DNA of 64,000 nucleotides from Paraburkholderia phenazinium (GCF_900142845.1 NZ_FSRU01000002.1:1116001-1180000), one strand, 5' to 3'; numbered from the stretch's first letter, positions 17,916-26,396 are shown. Translations and numbers: made by a program. Notes: a model not told the origin generated them from the letters alone.

Positions 17916-18479
17916 ATGGCAGTCACCACGCTCGACCCGAAGACCGCACTGATCGTCATCGATCTGCAAAACGGCATCCTCGCGCTTCCCACCGCGCACC
18001 CGACCGATGAAATCGTCAAGCAAAGCATCGTGCTGCTCGACGCGTTCCGCGCCCGCAAGCTGCCGGTCGTGCTCGTCAACGTGGCCGGCGGCGCGCCGGG
18101 CCGCACGGAACAGGCGCGTCACAGCGGCGCGTTCCCCGCAGGCTGGACCGACCTCGTCCCCCAACTGAACCAGCAGCCCGAAGACCACCTGGTGACCAAG
18201 CACACGTGGGGCGCATTCGTCGGCACCGGCCTCGAACAGCACCTCAAGGGTCTCGGCGTCACGCAGGTGGTGATCGTCGGCGTGGCGACCTCGATCGGCG
18301 TCGAATCGACCGCGCGCCAGGCGTACGAACTGGGCTTTAACGTCACGCTCGCCACCGATGCGATGACCGACCTCAACGCCGACACCCACCACAACGCGGT
18401 CACGCGGATTTTCCCGCGGCTCGGCGAAACCGGCACCGTCGGCGAAATCGTCGCGCTGCTCGGCAAGACCGGCGCGTGA
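17916..18479 (+). CDS. Isochorismatase-like hydrolase lacking the nucleophilic cysteine
   Basis: 187 residues. ALIVIDLQNGI supplies the conserved Asp (D16) and VTKHTWGAFVGT the Lys (K95) of the cysteine-hydrolase/isochorismatase fold. The third position, normally Cys in TSxCVxxTAR, is Gly (G128 in GVATSIGVESTAR), and the protein has no Cys at all. In the family, true isochorismatases such as EntB and PhzD also lack a Cys nucleophile, whereas nicotinamidases and other amidases need it. So amidase activity is unlikely. CAAGGAG precedes the ATG. It lies between MarR and an MFS exporter. Confidence 0.87.
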   Translation: MAVTTLDPKTALIVIDLQNGILALPTAHPTDEIVKQSIVLLDAFRARKLPVVLVNVAGGAPGRTEQARHSGAFPAGWTDLVPQLNQQPEDHLVTKHTWGAFVGTGLEQHLKGLGVTQVVIVGVATSIGVESTARQAYELGFNVTLATDAMTDLNADTHHNAVTRIFPRLGETGTVGEIVALLGKTGA

Positions 18480-18578
18480 GCGGCCCGGCCACGCAGCAAA
18501 CGCACGCACGCCTGGGCCCGAGTTCGGCTTCGGCTTCAACCTCGGCTTCAGGTTCACGCAAGCTTCAAGGATAGTCCG

Positions 18579-19862
18579 GTGAAAGGCACCTTCCGCTCGC
18601 TGAGCGGCTTCAACTACCGGGTCTGGGCAGGCGGCGCACTCGTCTCGAACGTGGGCAGCTGGATGCAGCGGACGGCGCAGGACTGGCTCGTCCTCACCGA
18701 GCTGACCCACAAGAACGCGACCGCCGTCGGCATCGTGATGGCGCTGCAGTTCGGGCCCATGCTGCTTCTGCTGCCGCTGACCGGTTATGCGGCCGACCAT
18801 CTCGACCGCCGCAAGCTCCTGTTCGTGACCCAGGCGGCGATGGGAGGCCTCGCCCTTGGGCTCGGCCTGCTCACCGTCACCGGGCTCGTGAAGTTGTGGG
18901 AGGTGTACCTGTTTGCGTTTCTGCTTGGCTGCGTCACCGCATTCGACTCGCCGGCACGGCAGACCTTCGTCGCCGAACTGGTCGGCGAGGAGGATCTGTC
19001 GAACGCGGTGGCGCTGAATTCCACCTCGTTCACCGCCGGGCGCATGATCGGCCCGGCCGTGGCCGGCGTGCTGATCGCGTCGGTCGGCACCGGCTGGGTG
19101 TTCCTCATCAACGCGGCTTCGTTTGCGGCGGTGCTCGGCTCGCTGAAGATTCTGCGCGTCCACGAACTGCACCATAAACTCAAGGCGCATCGCGCACGCG
19201 GGGGCTTTGTCGACGGCTTCCGTTATGTGTGGAAACGGCCCGATCTGAAGGCGCTGTTGCTGATGCTGTTTTTGATCGGCACCTTCGGGCTCAACTTCCC
19301 GATCTTTATCTCCACCATGTCGGTCACGGCGTTTCATGCCGGTGCAGGTCAATACGGACTCCTGACCTCGACGATGGCGATCGGATCGGTCACGGGCGCG
19401 CTGCTGGCTGCGCGGCGGGCAAAGCCCCGTTTGTCGCTGTTGCTGGTGAGCGCCGCCCTGTTCGGATTCGGCTGCACGCTCGCCGCATGCATGCCCACCT
19501 ACGGACTGTTCGGACTCACGCTGGTCGTCATCGGCGTATGCACGCAGACCTTCACGACGTCGACCAATAGCCTCGTCCAGCTATCCACCGAGCCGGCCAT
19601 GCGCGGCCGGGTGATTGCGATTCTGCTGGCTATCGCGTTAGGCGGCACGCCCTTGGGCGCGCCGATTGTCGGCTGGGTCGCCGATCATTTCGGACCGCGC
19701 TGGGCGCTCGGCGTCGGCGCCGCTTCCGGCTTCGCCGCGGCGCTGGTCGGTCTTCACTATCTGAAGAAGTATCGCAATCTGCAGGTGCGTTTTACCGGCT
19801 GGCGCGTTCATGCGAGCGTCGATGGGCTGGAACCGGCGGGCGCTGTGCCGCCCAATGCGTAA
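18579..19862 (+). CDS. MFS transporter, DHA3/EntS-like exporter
   Basis: 427 residues with GTG start and about 12 hydrophobic segments. NYRVWAGGALVSNVGSWMQR and AQDWLVLTELT are hallmarks of the MFS_3 (EntS/MefA-like) group; AADHLDRRKLLFVTQ is the loop 2-3 motif and FDSPARQTFVAELVGEEDLS the conserved mid-region. These exporters expel siderophores or drugs by proton antiport. Immediate upstream partners are the isochorismatase-like and MarR genes, suggesting a MarR-controlled efflux unit. The cargo is unknown. It converges with an acyltransferase gene. Confidence 0.9.
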   Translation: MKGTFRSLSGFNYRVWAGGALVSNVGSWMQRTAQDWLVLTELTHKNATAVGIVMALQFGPMLLLLPLTGYAADHLDRRKLLFVTQAAMGGLALGLGLLTVTGLVKLWEVYLFAFLLGCVTAFDSPARQTFVAELVGEEDLSNAVALNSTSFTAGRMIGPAVAGVLIASVGTGWVFLINAASFAAVLGSLKILRVHELHHKLKAHRARGGFVDGFRYVWKRPDLKALLLMLFLIGTFGLNFPIFISTMSVTAFHAGAGQYGLLTSTMAIGSVTGALLAARRAKPRLSLLLVSAALFGFGCTLAACMPTYGLFGLTLVVIGVCTQTFTTSTNSLVQLSTEPAMRGRVIAILLAIALGGTPLGAPIVGWVADHFGPRWALGVGAASGFAAALVGLHYLKKYRNLQVRFTGWRVHASVDGLEPAGAVPPNA

Positions 19863-19883
19863 GCTGCTGCGGCGCGCTTCGCC

Positions 19884-21017
19884 CTAACTCTTATACAACC
19901 CCGCGCGACGCCCCGTCGTATTCACCACGCGCTGGGTCCACTCCGCCTTGCGTCGCAGAATCGGCGCTTCGATGAAGCGCCACGACAGTTTCGCCAACCA
20001 CAACGAGACGCCAAACGAAATCGCGATTCCCGCGAACCGTACCCAGGTGGGCTCGGCCGCGCCGTGAAACAGCGCCTTCACGCGGTTGAGCCGGGCCGGG
20101 TCCGGCACGAAGTTGTGATACAGATAAAAACCGTAGCTGATGCGGCCCAACGACGCCAGCCAGCCCGTCTCCAGCACGCCCACAAGCGCCGTGCTACCGC
20201 TGCACGCAACCGCACAGACCAGAGCCGCAATGCCCATGCCGTACAGCGTGCAAACGAGCGTATAGACGGCGGGATTCGCGACCGCCGACCAGTTCGGCTC
20301 GGTGACGCACAACGCCGTTACGCCGAATAACACCGCAATGAAGCCCGACTGCCGCGACAGCAGCGCACGCAGCGTCGAGCCTTCCACGCGCAACCACGCC
20401 CCGCCGATGCCGCCGAGCGCCAGCATCCAGAAGTTCGTCAACGGATGGGTGTAGACGACGATTTCCGGCGTACCCGCAAAACGCATCAACAGCATCGACG
20501 CCAACCCGGTCACGAACACCGCACAGCACACCAGCAGATGCCAGCGAACCGGTACCAGCAGGAGCAGCGGCGCAAAGAACAGATAGAACTGCTCCTCGAT
20601 CGAAAGGCTCCACAGGTGCGACCACGGGCCAGGCCAGTAACGCAACACTTCGCCGATCCAGATATTCGACAGGTAAGCGAAATGAAATGGCAAGCCGCTT
20701 TTCAGCTGCGGCGCGGCGTGCCCGAACATCATCAGCACGGCCATCACGATCAGCAGCAGGTAGTAGATCGGAAAAATGCGCAACGTCCGCCGAAACAGAA
20801 AGCGCTTCAGCTCGGTAAAAAAGTCGCTCGCGTCGCGCTCGATCGTGCGGCGTTGCGCGCTCAGGATGCCGGTGATCAGAAAGCCGCTGAGCGCGAAGAA
20901 AATCCATACGCCGAGGTGCCCTGTCTCGTCGCGGCCGCTCAGCACGCGATGCTGTAGAAACACCATCAGTACGGCGATAGCGCGTAGTCCGTCGAAACCG
21001 CGAATCCTGTTGTCCAT
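19884..21017 (-). CDS. Acyltransferase 3 family membrane protein (OafA/YrhL-like)
   Basis: 377 residues, about ten TM segments. The start RIRGFDGLRAIAVLMVFLQH contains the Arg and His of the family's N-terminal motif; FFALSGFLITGILSAQRR and LWSLSIEEQFYLFFAPLLLL are the other two conserved blocks. The family transfers acyl groups (often acetyl) onto surface sugars such as O-antigen or Nod factors. The ATG at 21017 fits the family; an upstream GTG adds 17 odd residues. Gene is single, downstream of a LysR gene separated by a terminator-like hairpin. Confidence 0.9.
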   Translation of the reverse strand: MDNRIRGFDGLRAIAVLMVFLQHRVLSGRDETGHLGVWIFFALSGFLITGILSAQRRTIERDASDFFTELKRFLFRRTLRIFPIYYLLLIVMAVLMMFGHAAPQLKSGLPFHFAYLSNIWIGEVLRYWPGPWSHLWSLSIEEQFYLFFAPLLLLVPVRWHLLVCCAVFVTGLASMLLMRFAGTPEIVVYTHPLTNFWMLALGGIGGAWLRVEGSTLRALLSRQSGFIAVLFGVTALCVTEPNWSAVANPAVYTLVCTLYGMGIAALVCAVACSGSTALVGVLETGWLASLGRISYGFYLYHNFVPDPARLNRVKALFHGAAEPTWVRFAGIAISFGVSLWLAKLSWRFIEAPILRRKAEWTQRVVNTTGRRAGLYKS

Positions 21018-21111
21018 GAATGCCGTCGTCCGGATCGGTGTACGCCAGTCGAACCGGAGGGGACACACTCAGGCCGGCGCACTCAGGCCATCATAGGACG
21101 CCATGGAAGAG

Positions 21112-21136
21112 AAAAAAACCGCGCAGGCGCCACGCG
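21112..21136 (-). terminator. Probable terminator downstream of the LysR gene
   Basis: Read on the minus strand, a 17-base hairpin (seven pairs, two of them G-U, 3-base loop; 21120-21136) is followed by G and seven T. It separates the LysR gene from the acyltransferase gene. Further A/T runs lie just upstream. Confidence 0.55.
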
Positions 21137-21219
21137 ACAATTTAAAAAAATGCCGCTTTGGCGTGCGAAATACTTTGTTGTAAAAAAATAATTCCGGCAT
21201 ATCTCGCGCAGTGCGTGGC

Positions 21220-22125
21220 TCAAAGACCGAGATCCGGATGCTGAGTCGCGAGCTGCGTGATCCATTCCGTGAATGCGCGCACGCGCGAACTCATGCGCCG
21301 GTGCGGATAGAGAATCGACAGCGGCGTAGACGGGATGGCGTACGAGGTCAGTATTTCCTGCAACTCGCCGCGCTCGATCATATCCGCGACCATGAAGCGC
21401 GAGGGCTGGATGATGCCGTAGCCCAGTGCGCCCGCCGTGATGTAGACGGTGCCGTCGTTCACCGCGAGCGCACCGTCCAGCGTCACCTTGACCACTTCGC
21501 CATTCACCTGGTATTCGAAGGGGAACACTTTGCCGCTGCGCGCGGACACGTAATTGACCGCGCGATGCCCCTGGAGCTCTTCGAGCGTGGTCGGCGTGCC
21601 GTGTGCGGCGAGATACGCGGGCGACGCACACGTTGTGATGCGCGAATTGCCGATGCGCCGTGCAACAAGGCTCGACTCTTCCAGAAAGCCCATACGGATC
21701 ACGCAATCGACGCCGTCCTGGATCAGGTCGATATTGCGGTCCGCGAGGCCGAGACGCACCTCGATCTCTGGGTACTGCTGATAAAAATCGCCGAGCGCCG
21801 GCAGCAACAGCGCCTTCGCCAGCGTGCCGGAGGTGTCGACGCGGATGGTGCCCGCGGGACTCTGCCGCTTGTTCGACAACGACGACTCCGCGTCCGAGAT
21901 CTCCCCAAGGATGCCGACGCAACGTTCGTAGTACAGCGCACCGTCTTCAGTGACGCTGACCTGGCGTGTGGTGCGGTTCAACAGGCGCACGCCGACATGC
22001 TGCTCGAGCGCCTGAATCAGGTTGCTCACCGAGCCGCGCGGCAAATCCAGCAGTTCTGCGGCCTTCGAAAAGCTGTTGGTCTCGACCACGCGGGTGAAGA
22101 CTTCCATTGCCTGGAGGCGGTCCAT
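21220..22125 (-). CDS. LysR family transcriptional regulator
   Basis: 301 residues starting MDRLQAMEVFTRVVETNSFS with the usual N-terminal HTH (KAAELLDLPRGSVSNLIQAL) and an effector-binding domain from about residue 88 (GTIRVDTSGTLAKALLLPAL). A divergent target is not obvious because the plus-strand neighbour begins with a leader ORF some 330 bp away. It may regulate a distant locus or itself. The C-terminus IPSTPLSILYPHRRMSSRVR is typical of this LysR subgroup. Confidence 0.92.
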   Translation of the reverse strand: MDRLQAMEVFTRVVETNSFSKAAELLDLPRGSVSNLIQALEQHVGVRLLNRTTRQVSVTEDGALYYERCVGILGEISDAESSLSNKRQSPAGTIRVDTSGTLAKALLLPALGDFYQQYPEIEVRLGLADRNIDLIQDGVDCVIRMGFLEESSLVARRIGNSRITTCASPAYLAAHGTPTTLEELQGHRAVNYVSARSGKVFPFEYQVNGEVVKVTLDGALAVNDGTVYITAGALGYGIIQPSRFMVADMIERGELQEILTSYAIPSTPLSILYPHRRMSSRVRAFTEWITQLATQHPDLGL

Positions 22126-22453
22126 ACAGGGTAATCCTCGTCAATCGCTGTTGAAGGGTTGGGTGGGCGCGGCTCGCCCGTGCGGCGTGGCGCGCCGCGC
22201 GGCCCACGGTGCATCGTAGGCGCCGGTGCCGTCATTATGTCCGAGCGACGGCCGGATGTGTGCCTCCTGGGTGTGCCGGATGCCGCCCCACGCGCGCTAC
22301 CGCCCGCCTCGCGCCTGGCCTTCAGTTGGCCTGCACCCGGGTCTGCATGCGGCCGCCTCGCGGCGCTAGACAGTGAGCGGATTTGCTGGCACGATTAAAA
22401 ACTTGCGGCTTGGGCCGCTGGTTCACCACTCGATAGTGTTCGACGATTTCTCG
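22126..22453. other. Intergenic region, LysR to metG leader
   Basis: About 330 bp holding the divergent promoters. On the plus strand TTGGGC (22410-22415) and GATAGT (22432-22437), 16 bases apart, could be the promoter for the leader and metG; a small inverted repeat GCGGC/GCCGC covers 22405-22418. No gene seen. Confidence 0.3.
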
Positions 22454-22528
22454 ATGAAAATTCAAGCTATTCAAGCCCCCGCTCGTTCGATGCGTATGTT
22501 CCTGGCAGGTTCTCCCCCCAGGCGCTGA
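22454..22528 (+). CDS. Putative leader peptide upstream of the second metG
   Basis: 24 codons starting MKIQAIQAPARSMRM and ending GSPPRR. Two internal Met codons sit close together (codons 13 and 15, 22490-22498). The stop codon lies inside a small hairpin that is followed by six T. An intrinsic terminator then sits directly before the MetRS ribosome site. This is the geometry of ribosome-mediated attenuation. Weak points: no clear Shine-Dalgarno and only modest Met enrichment. It could also be a chance ORF in a structured leader. Confidence 0.4.
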   Translation: MKIQAIQAPARSMRMFLAGSPPRR

Positions 22529-22538
22529 GGGCTTTTTT
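22516..22538 (+). promoter_or_regulatory. Leader hairpin containing the leader stop codon
   Basis: CCCCAG (22516-22521) can pair with CTG and GGG (22525-22527 and 22529-22531, one bulged A) and is followed by CTTTTTT. CCAG/GCG of its left arm (22518-22524) can instead pair with CGC and CTGG at 22554-22562, inside the terminator that follows, so the two structures compete as an antiterminator would. Confidence 0.4.
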
Positions 22539-22545
22539 GCTTCTA

Positions 22546-22579
22546 AAAAGGGACGCCGCTGGCGTCCCTTTTCTTTTTT
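22546..22579 (+). terminator. Intrinsic terminator/attenuator just before metG
   Basis: AAAAGGGACGCC (22546-22557) pairs perfectly with GGCGTCCCTTTT (22561-22572) around 3 bases, then CTTTTTT. It ends only one base before the GGAG ribosome site of the MetRS gene, so it must be read through for expression. That position is what suggests attenuation. Confidence 0.85.
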
Positions 22580-22588
22580 GGAGCGGCA

Positions 22589-24124
22589 ATGACGTACCGA
22601 TACATCACCACGCCGATTTACTACGTGAACGACCGGCCCCATATGGGCCATGCCTACGCCAGCGTCCACGCGGACATCATGGCCCGCTACCTGCGGGCGG
22701 CCGGCCATCAGGTGATGCTGCTCACCGGCGCCGACGAGCACGGCGAGAAAATCGCCAAGGCCGCCAAAGAGGCCAACGAAGCGCCTGGCGCGTTCGCCGA
22801 ACGGCATGCGAAGTCGTTCGAAGAAGCGTGGCGGCGTCTCGCGGTCGAGCCGGACCGGTTTGTTCGCACCACGGCGCCGGACCACGCGCGGGTCGTGTCC
22901 GAGTGCCTGACGCGCCTGTTCGACGCCGGCGAGATTTATCTCGCGGAATACGAAGGGCTCTACTCGGTCGGCCAGGAGCGTTATGTCACGGAGAAGGAGC
23001 TGGTCGACGGCAAGCTGCCCGAGGACAAGGAGCCGCCCGTCGTGCGGCGCGAGCCTAATTACTTCTTCCGCATGGAGGCGCACCGGGACTGGATGCGCCA
23101 GTTGCTGCTCGATACCCCCGATCTGATCCAGCCCGCGCAGTACCGCAACGAGGTCCTCAAGCTGCTGGAAGAACCGATAGGCGACCTGAGCATCTCGCGG
23201 CCGGTGGAGCGCCTCGAGTGGGGCATCCCGATTCCCTGGGACACGCGGCACGTTACGTACGTCTGGTTCGACGCCCTGCTGAGCTACGTGTCGCCGCTCG
23301 GCTATCCCGATCAGCCGGCCTTCGCGCACTTCTGGCCTTCGGTGCGGCATGTGATCGGCAAGGATATCTTGCGCACGCATACCCTCTTCTGGCTGAGCAT
23401 GACGCATGCGCTAGGCATCGCGCCGTATCGGCGCCTGCATGTGTCGGGACATCTGCTGGGCGCCGATGGACGCAAGATGAGCAAGTCGCTCGGCAACGGC
23501 GTCGATCCGCTGGCCGCGGCGCACACCTATGGTGTCGATGCGCTGCGTTATACGCTGATCCGCGAGGTCAGCTTCGGCTTCGACGGCATCATCAGTCACG
23601 CCGTGATCGAACAGCGCCTGAATCGCGATCTGGCCGACGATCTGGGCAACCTGGCGTCGCGCAGCCTGTCGATGGTCGTGAAGTATCGCGGCGGGGTCGT
23701 CCCCGCGCCCAAGGTTTATGAAGCGGCGGAACAGGCGCTGATCGTACGATCGCGCGAATTGCCGGCCGTGGTTCTTGCTCTCGTCGAGGAGATGAAACTC
23801 GGCCGCGCGGCCGAGCAGGTGATGGAGTTCGTGAAGCAGCTCAACGTCTATGTGGCGAGCAGCGCGCCGTGGACGCTGGCCAAAGACCCGCATGCCGCCG
23901 GGCGGCTGGATACCGTGCTTTATACCTTGCTGGAAGCGCTTTACAGCGTCTCCAACCTGCTCTGCCCCGTGATGCCGGGCAAGATGACAGAGCTGCAGGC
24001 GTGGCTCGGCGTGTCAGCCGGGCCGGGTTGGGATCGGCCTTGGGGTGAAGGCGTCAAGCCTGGGGGCATCGTCAGGGAAGGCATCCTGTTTCCCAAGCTG
24101 GCGGGCGAGACCGGTATTGAGTGA
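22589..24124 (+). CDS. metG: Methionyl-tRNA synthetase, short second-type (MetRS)
   Basis: 511 residues. It charges tRNA-Met. ITTPIYYVNDRPHMGHAYAS carries the HIGH-like motif (residues 18-21, HMGH) and GRKMSKSLGNG the KMSKS loop near residue 297; MLLTGADEHGEKIAKAA is the next family block. The connective peptide reads GLYSVGQERYVTEKELVDG with no cysteines, so the zinc knuckle of E. coli-type MetRS is absent. The C-terminal EMAPII-like extension of the roughly 700-residue beta-proteobacterial enzyme is also missing. It is therefore probably a second, accessory MetRS. GGAG lies 5 bases before the ATG, immediately after an attenuator-like terminator. Confidence 0.9.
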   Translation: MTYRYITTPIYYVNDRPHMGHAYASVHADIMARYLRAAGHQVMLLTGADEHGEKIAKAAKEANEAPGAFAERHAKSFEEAWRRLAVEPDRFVRTTAPDHARVVSECLTRLFDAGEIYLAEYEGLYSVGQERYVTEKELVDGKLPEDKEPPVVRREPNYFFRMEAHRDWMRQLLLDTPDLIQPAQYRNEVLKLLEEPIGDLSISRPVERLEWGIPIPWDTRHVTYVWFDALLSYVSPLGYPDQPAFAHFWPSVRHVIGKDILRTHTLFWLSMTHALGIAPYRRLHVSGHLLGADGRKMSKSLGNGVDPLAAAHTYGVDALRYTLIREVSFGFDGIISHAVIEQRLNRDLADDLGNLASRSLSMVVKYRGGVVPAPKVYEAAEQALIVRSRELPAVVLALVEEMKLGRAAEQVMEFVKQLNVYVASSAPWTLAKDPHAAGRLDTVLYTLLEALYSVSNLLCPVMPGKMTELQAWLGVSAGPGWDRPWGEGVKPGGIVREGILFPKLAGETGIE

Positions 24125-24262
24125 AGGCCTGGCCGGTTCGCGGCAGCGTTCGCGCAATGCTGCGCGTGCAGTTTTCCGATACATTGAAGCCGTCCCGCTG
24201 CGCGCAGCACGGCCTCAAGTCCGGTAAATTACGCTGCCAGCCTCATCCACTTCGGAGCAAAA

Positions 24263-24598
24263 ATGACGACTCACGCCGCCGCTTCCACCGCCTATTCCAC
24301 CACCGCGCCGACGCGTGCCGAAGTCGACGCGCTTGCGGGCGCAACGGTCCTCGAATTCGGCACCGACTGGTGCGGTTACTGCAAGGCGGCCCAGCCGGTG
24401 ATCGGCCAGGCGTTCGACGCTTATCCGCAGGTACCGCGCCTGAAGATCGAGGACGGACCCGGCCGGCGGCTAGGACGCTCGTTCAAGGTCAAGCTGTGGC
24501 CCACGCTGATCTTCCTGCGCGACGGCGTGGAAATCGCCCGGGTGGTGCGGCCTACCGAGATCCAGGAAGTGGCGGACGGACTAAAAGCGTTAGGCTGA
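24263..24598 (+). CDS. Thioredoxin-family protein
   Basis: 111 residues. TVLEFGTDWCGYCKAAQPVI holds a WCGYC redox site near residues 37-41, in place of the WCGPC of housekeeping thioredoxin; LWPTLIFLRDG contains the cis-Pro. No signal peptide, so it is cytoplasmic. CGYC sites occur in divergent thioredoxin-like reductases. Its stop is only two bases from the convergent channel gene; it may share the upstream metG transcript (138 bp gap). Confidence 0.88.
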   Translation: MTTHAAASTAYSTTAPTRAEVDALAGATVLEFGTDWCGYCKAAQPVIGQAFDAYPQVPRLKIEDGPGRRLGRSFKVKLWPTLIFLRDGVEIARVVRPTEIQEVADGLKALG

Positions 24599-24600
24599 GA

Positions 24601-25419
24601 TCAGTTGCTACGGGCGCCGCCGGCGGTCGCAGGCAGACGCGACTTCGACGGATGGCCGATGCCGCCTTCCTGCATCCAGTAGCCCAGACCCATGAAGATG
24701 GCGCCGCCGGCAAGATTGCCGAGCGTGACGAATATTTCGTTGTGCACAGCACCGGCAAGCGTGACCGTCTCCGGGTGTTCGCCGATCAGCGCCAGCGCAA
24801 ACACGAACATGTTGGCGACGCTGTGTTCGAAGCCGCTTGCCACGAACGCGAACACCGGCCAGAAGATCAGGCCCAGTTTGGCGCCGTCGTTATTGGTGCG
24901 CGCCGCCATCCAGATCGCGAGGCACACGAGCCAGTTGCACAGCAGTCCTTTCGAAAACAGCGCGAGGCCCGGCGCGGACATCTTCGCCGTGACGGCCTTG
25001 AAGAAGACCTCGGAACCGTCGGTCAGCAGCACACCGCCGCCGGCCGCATGCAGAATCGCCGCGAGCACCACGGCGCCGATCAGGTTGCCGATCCAGCACA
25101 CCACCCATACCAGCACCATGCCGCCCACACCCGTCTCGCCACGCAACACGGCGAACGGCATGTACATGGCAGTACCGGTGAACAGATCCGAGCCGGCGAA
25201 CACGACGATAGTCAGCGCGCAGGCGAACACCGCACCCATGATCAGGTGCACGTAGGCCGGATCGACATGCGAGCCGACCGAAAACATCAGGATGTCGCCA
25301 AAGCCGATATAGGCTCCAGCCATAGCTGCGCCAATCAGAAAGGCGAGCGGCGAGCGCACGATAGACTCTGCCTTATGCGCGCCGGTCTTGGCGAATTTGT
25401 CGATACTCTCTGCGTACAT
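24601..25419 (-). CDS. Formate/nitrite transporter (FNT) family channel
   Basis: 272 residues with six TM helices. SPLAFLIGAAMAGAYIGFGD and ALTIVVFAGSDLFTGTAMYM are the conserved FNT signatures around the two constrictions; WVVCWIGNLIGAVVLAAIL and GIANCD-like GFEHSVANMFVFALALIG follow. These pentameric channels pass formate, nitrite, hydrosulphide or related anions. Two ATGs are adjacent; GGAG spacing favours the second (25419). Which anion is carried cannot be read from sequence here: no nitrite reductase or formate lyase is nearby. Confidence 0.9.
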   Translation of the reverse strand: MYAESIDKFAKTGAHKAESIVRSPLAFLIGAAMAGAYIGFGDILMFSVGSHVDPAYVHLIMGAVFACALTIVVFAGSDLFTGTAMYMPFAVLRGETGVGGMVLVWVVCWIGNLIGAVVLAAILHAAGGGVLLTDGSEVFFKAVTAKMSAPGLALFSKGLLCNWLVCLAIWMAARTNNDGAKLGLIFWPVFAFVASGFEHSVANMFVFALALIGEHPETVTLAGAVHNEIFVTLGNLAGGAIFMGLGYWMQEGGIGHPSKSRLPATAGGARSN

Positions 25420-25683
25420 CATGGCTCCACGAGTTGGTCTCCCCTCTTCATCGCTGGGGGTGCGTCAATCTGGCGCATATGATAGGGCGAGAGAACGCGT
25501 TGTTCATCAACAAAACCCCTTGAAACGGCCTGTTTCGCGGTTTCTTCAAACTGTGCTCCCGCGGCGCGGCGAATTCTGTATCCCTTTTCACCGGACTGCA
25601 CTAAGACGGGGCGCTTGAGCGCGCCACGGTGTTGTCCGTGGTCGCGGTCACGATGAGCTTGCCGTGTGTTTCTTCGGCAGCGC

Positions 25684-25730
25684 ACCCGGTTAAACAGGCA
25701 TGAACCGGGTATTAGCGGGCCATCAGCCCG
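25684..25730 (-). terminator. Paired hairpins at the 3' end of the HisRS-like gene
   Basis: CGGGC/GCCCG with a 5-base loop (25716-25730) spans the stop codon, and ACCCGGTT (25684-25691) pairs perfectly with AACCGGGT (25703-25710). No T-run follows on the minus strand, so this may be a stabilising 3' structure rather than an intrinsic terminator. Confidence 0.4.
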
Positions 25731-26371
25731 TGAGCCGATCCTGCAGCCCCATCGCCAGCAGCAACCGCTCTGCGCCGAGACCAAAGCCCGCGCCCTCGCG
25801 ATACGCGCCGCCGCCTGCTACCTGCTGTTGCGCGCCGAGTTCGGTGCAGCGAATCTCGAAGCCCTGTCCGTTGAGGTAGTAGCTGAGGCCGCGCTTCGCG
25901 GCGGGGTCGAGCGCATAACGCAGCCCGAGCGAATCGAGAAAGCCCGCGGCAAGTTCACGGCTGGCAAGCAGCGCGCGTTCGGGGTCCGGACACAGGTACT
26001 CGAAGCCGAGTTGCACGAACTCGCGGTACCGGCCGGCTTGTGGACGTTCATACCGGTAGCAGCGTGCGACGTAAAACAGCATGCGTTCGCGGCGCCCTTC
26101 GAGCAGTTCCTGGCAGCGCTCCTGAAACAGCGCCGTGACCTCGGGAATCAGGCAACAGGGCCGGCCCTTCTTGTCCGGAAAGGCCCACATCTGCCCGATG
26201 ATTTCGCTGCCGCCGGCCTTTTCGATGAAGGTGTCCTGCGACCACAGCGCAGGGACGATGGCTTCTTCCGCGCCGGCATCAATGAAGGTAGCTCCGGAAA
26301 CGATTCTCCAACGCGCGGGCTTGCGCCGCTTCCTTGCCGACGATAAAACGTGTGCCGCGAATCATGGTCAT
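25723..26371 (-). pseudogene. Minimal HisRS-like class II synthetase core, frameshifted
   Basis: Translation from the ATG at 26371 (GGAG 7 bases before) gives MTMIRGTRFIVGKEAAQARA and about 30 residues, then TGA. The rest continues in the +1 frame (TFIDAGAEEAIVPALWSQ, then MWAFPDKKGRP). Removing one base near 26284 restores ...FRSYLIDAGAEEAI and a 215-residue protein. It keeps the HisRS motifs: motif 2 YRYERPQAGRYREF, histidine site RGLSYYLNGQGFEI, and motif 3 GAGFGLGAERLLLAMG. The anticodon-binding domain is absent, as in HisZ-like or stand-alone paralogues. Either a recent inactivating mutation or a sequencing error. It is preceded by a His-rich leader and terminator. Confidence 0.8.
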
Positions 26372-26396
26372 GCTTGCACTCCAGGGGTGGTGAAAT

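Noticed and set aside
17895..19352. 485-codon frame antisense to isochorismatase and MFS genes
   Set aside because: Crosses two well-supported sense genes; composition only.
22126..22600. T-box leader for metG
   Set aside because: No T-box consensus or specifier-loop architecture seen, and T-boxes are essentially a Gram-positive device.
26250..26300. Programmed +1 frameshift in the HisRS-like gene, as in prfB
   Set aside because: The site reads CTT CAT TGA, not CTT TGA C, and no spaced Shine-Dalgarno precedes it. Mutation or sequence error is simpler.
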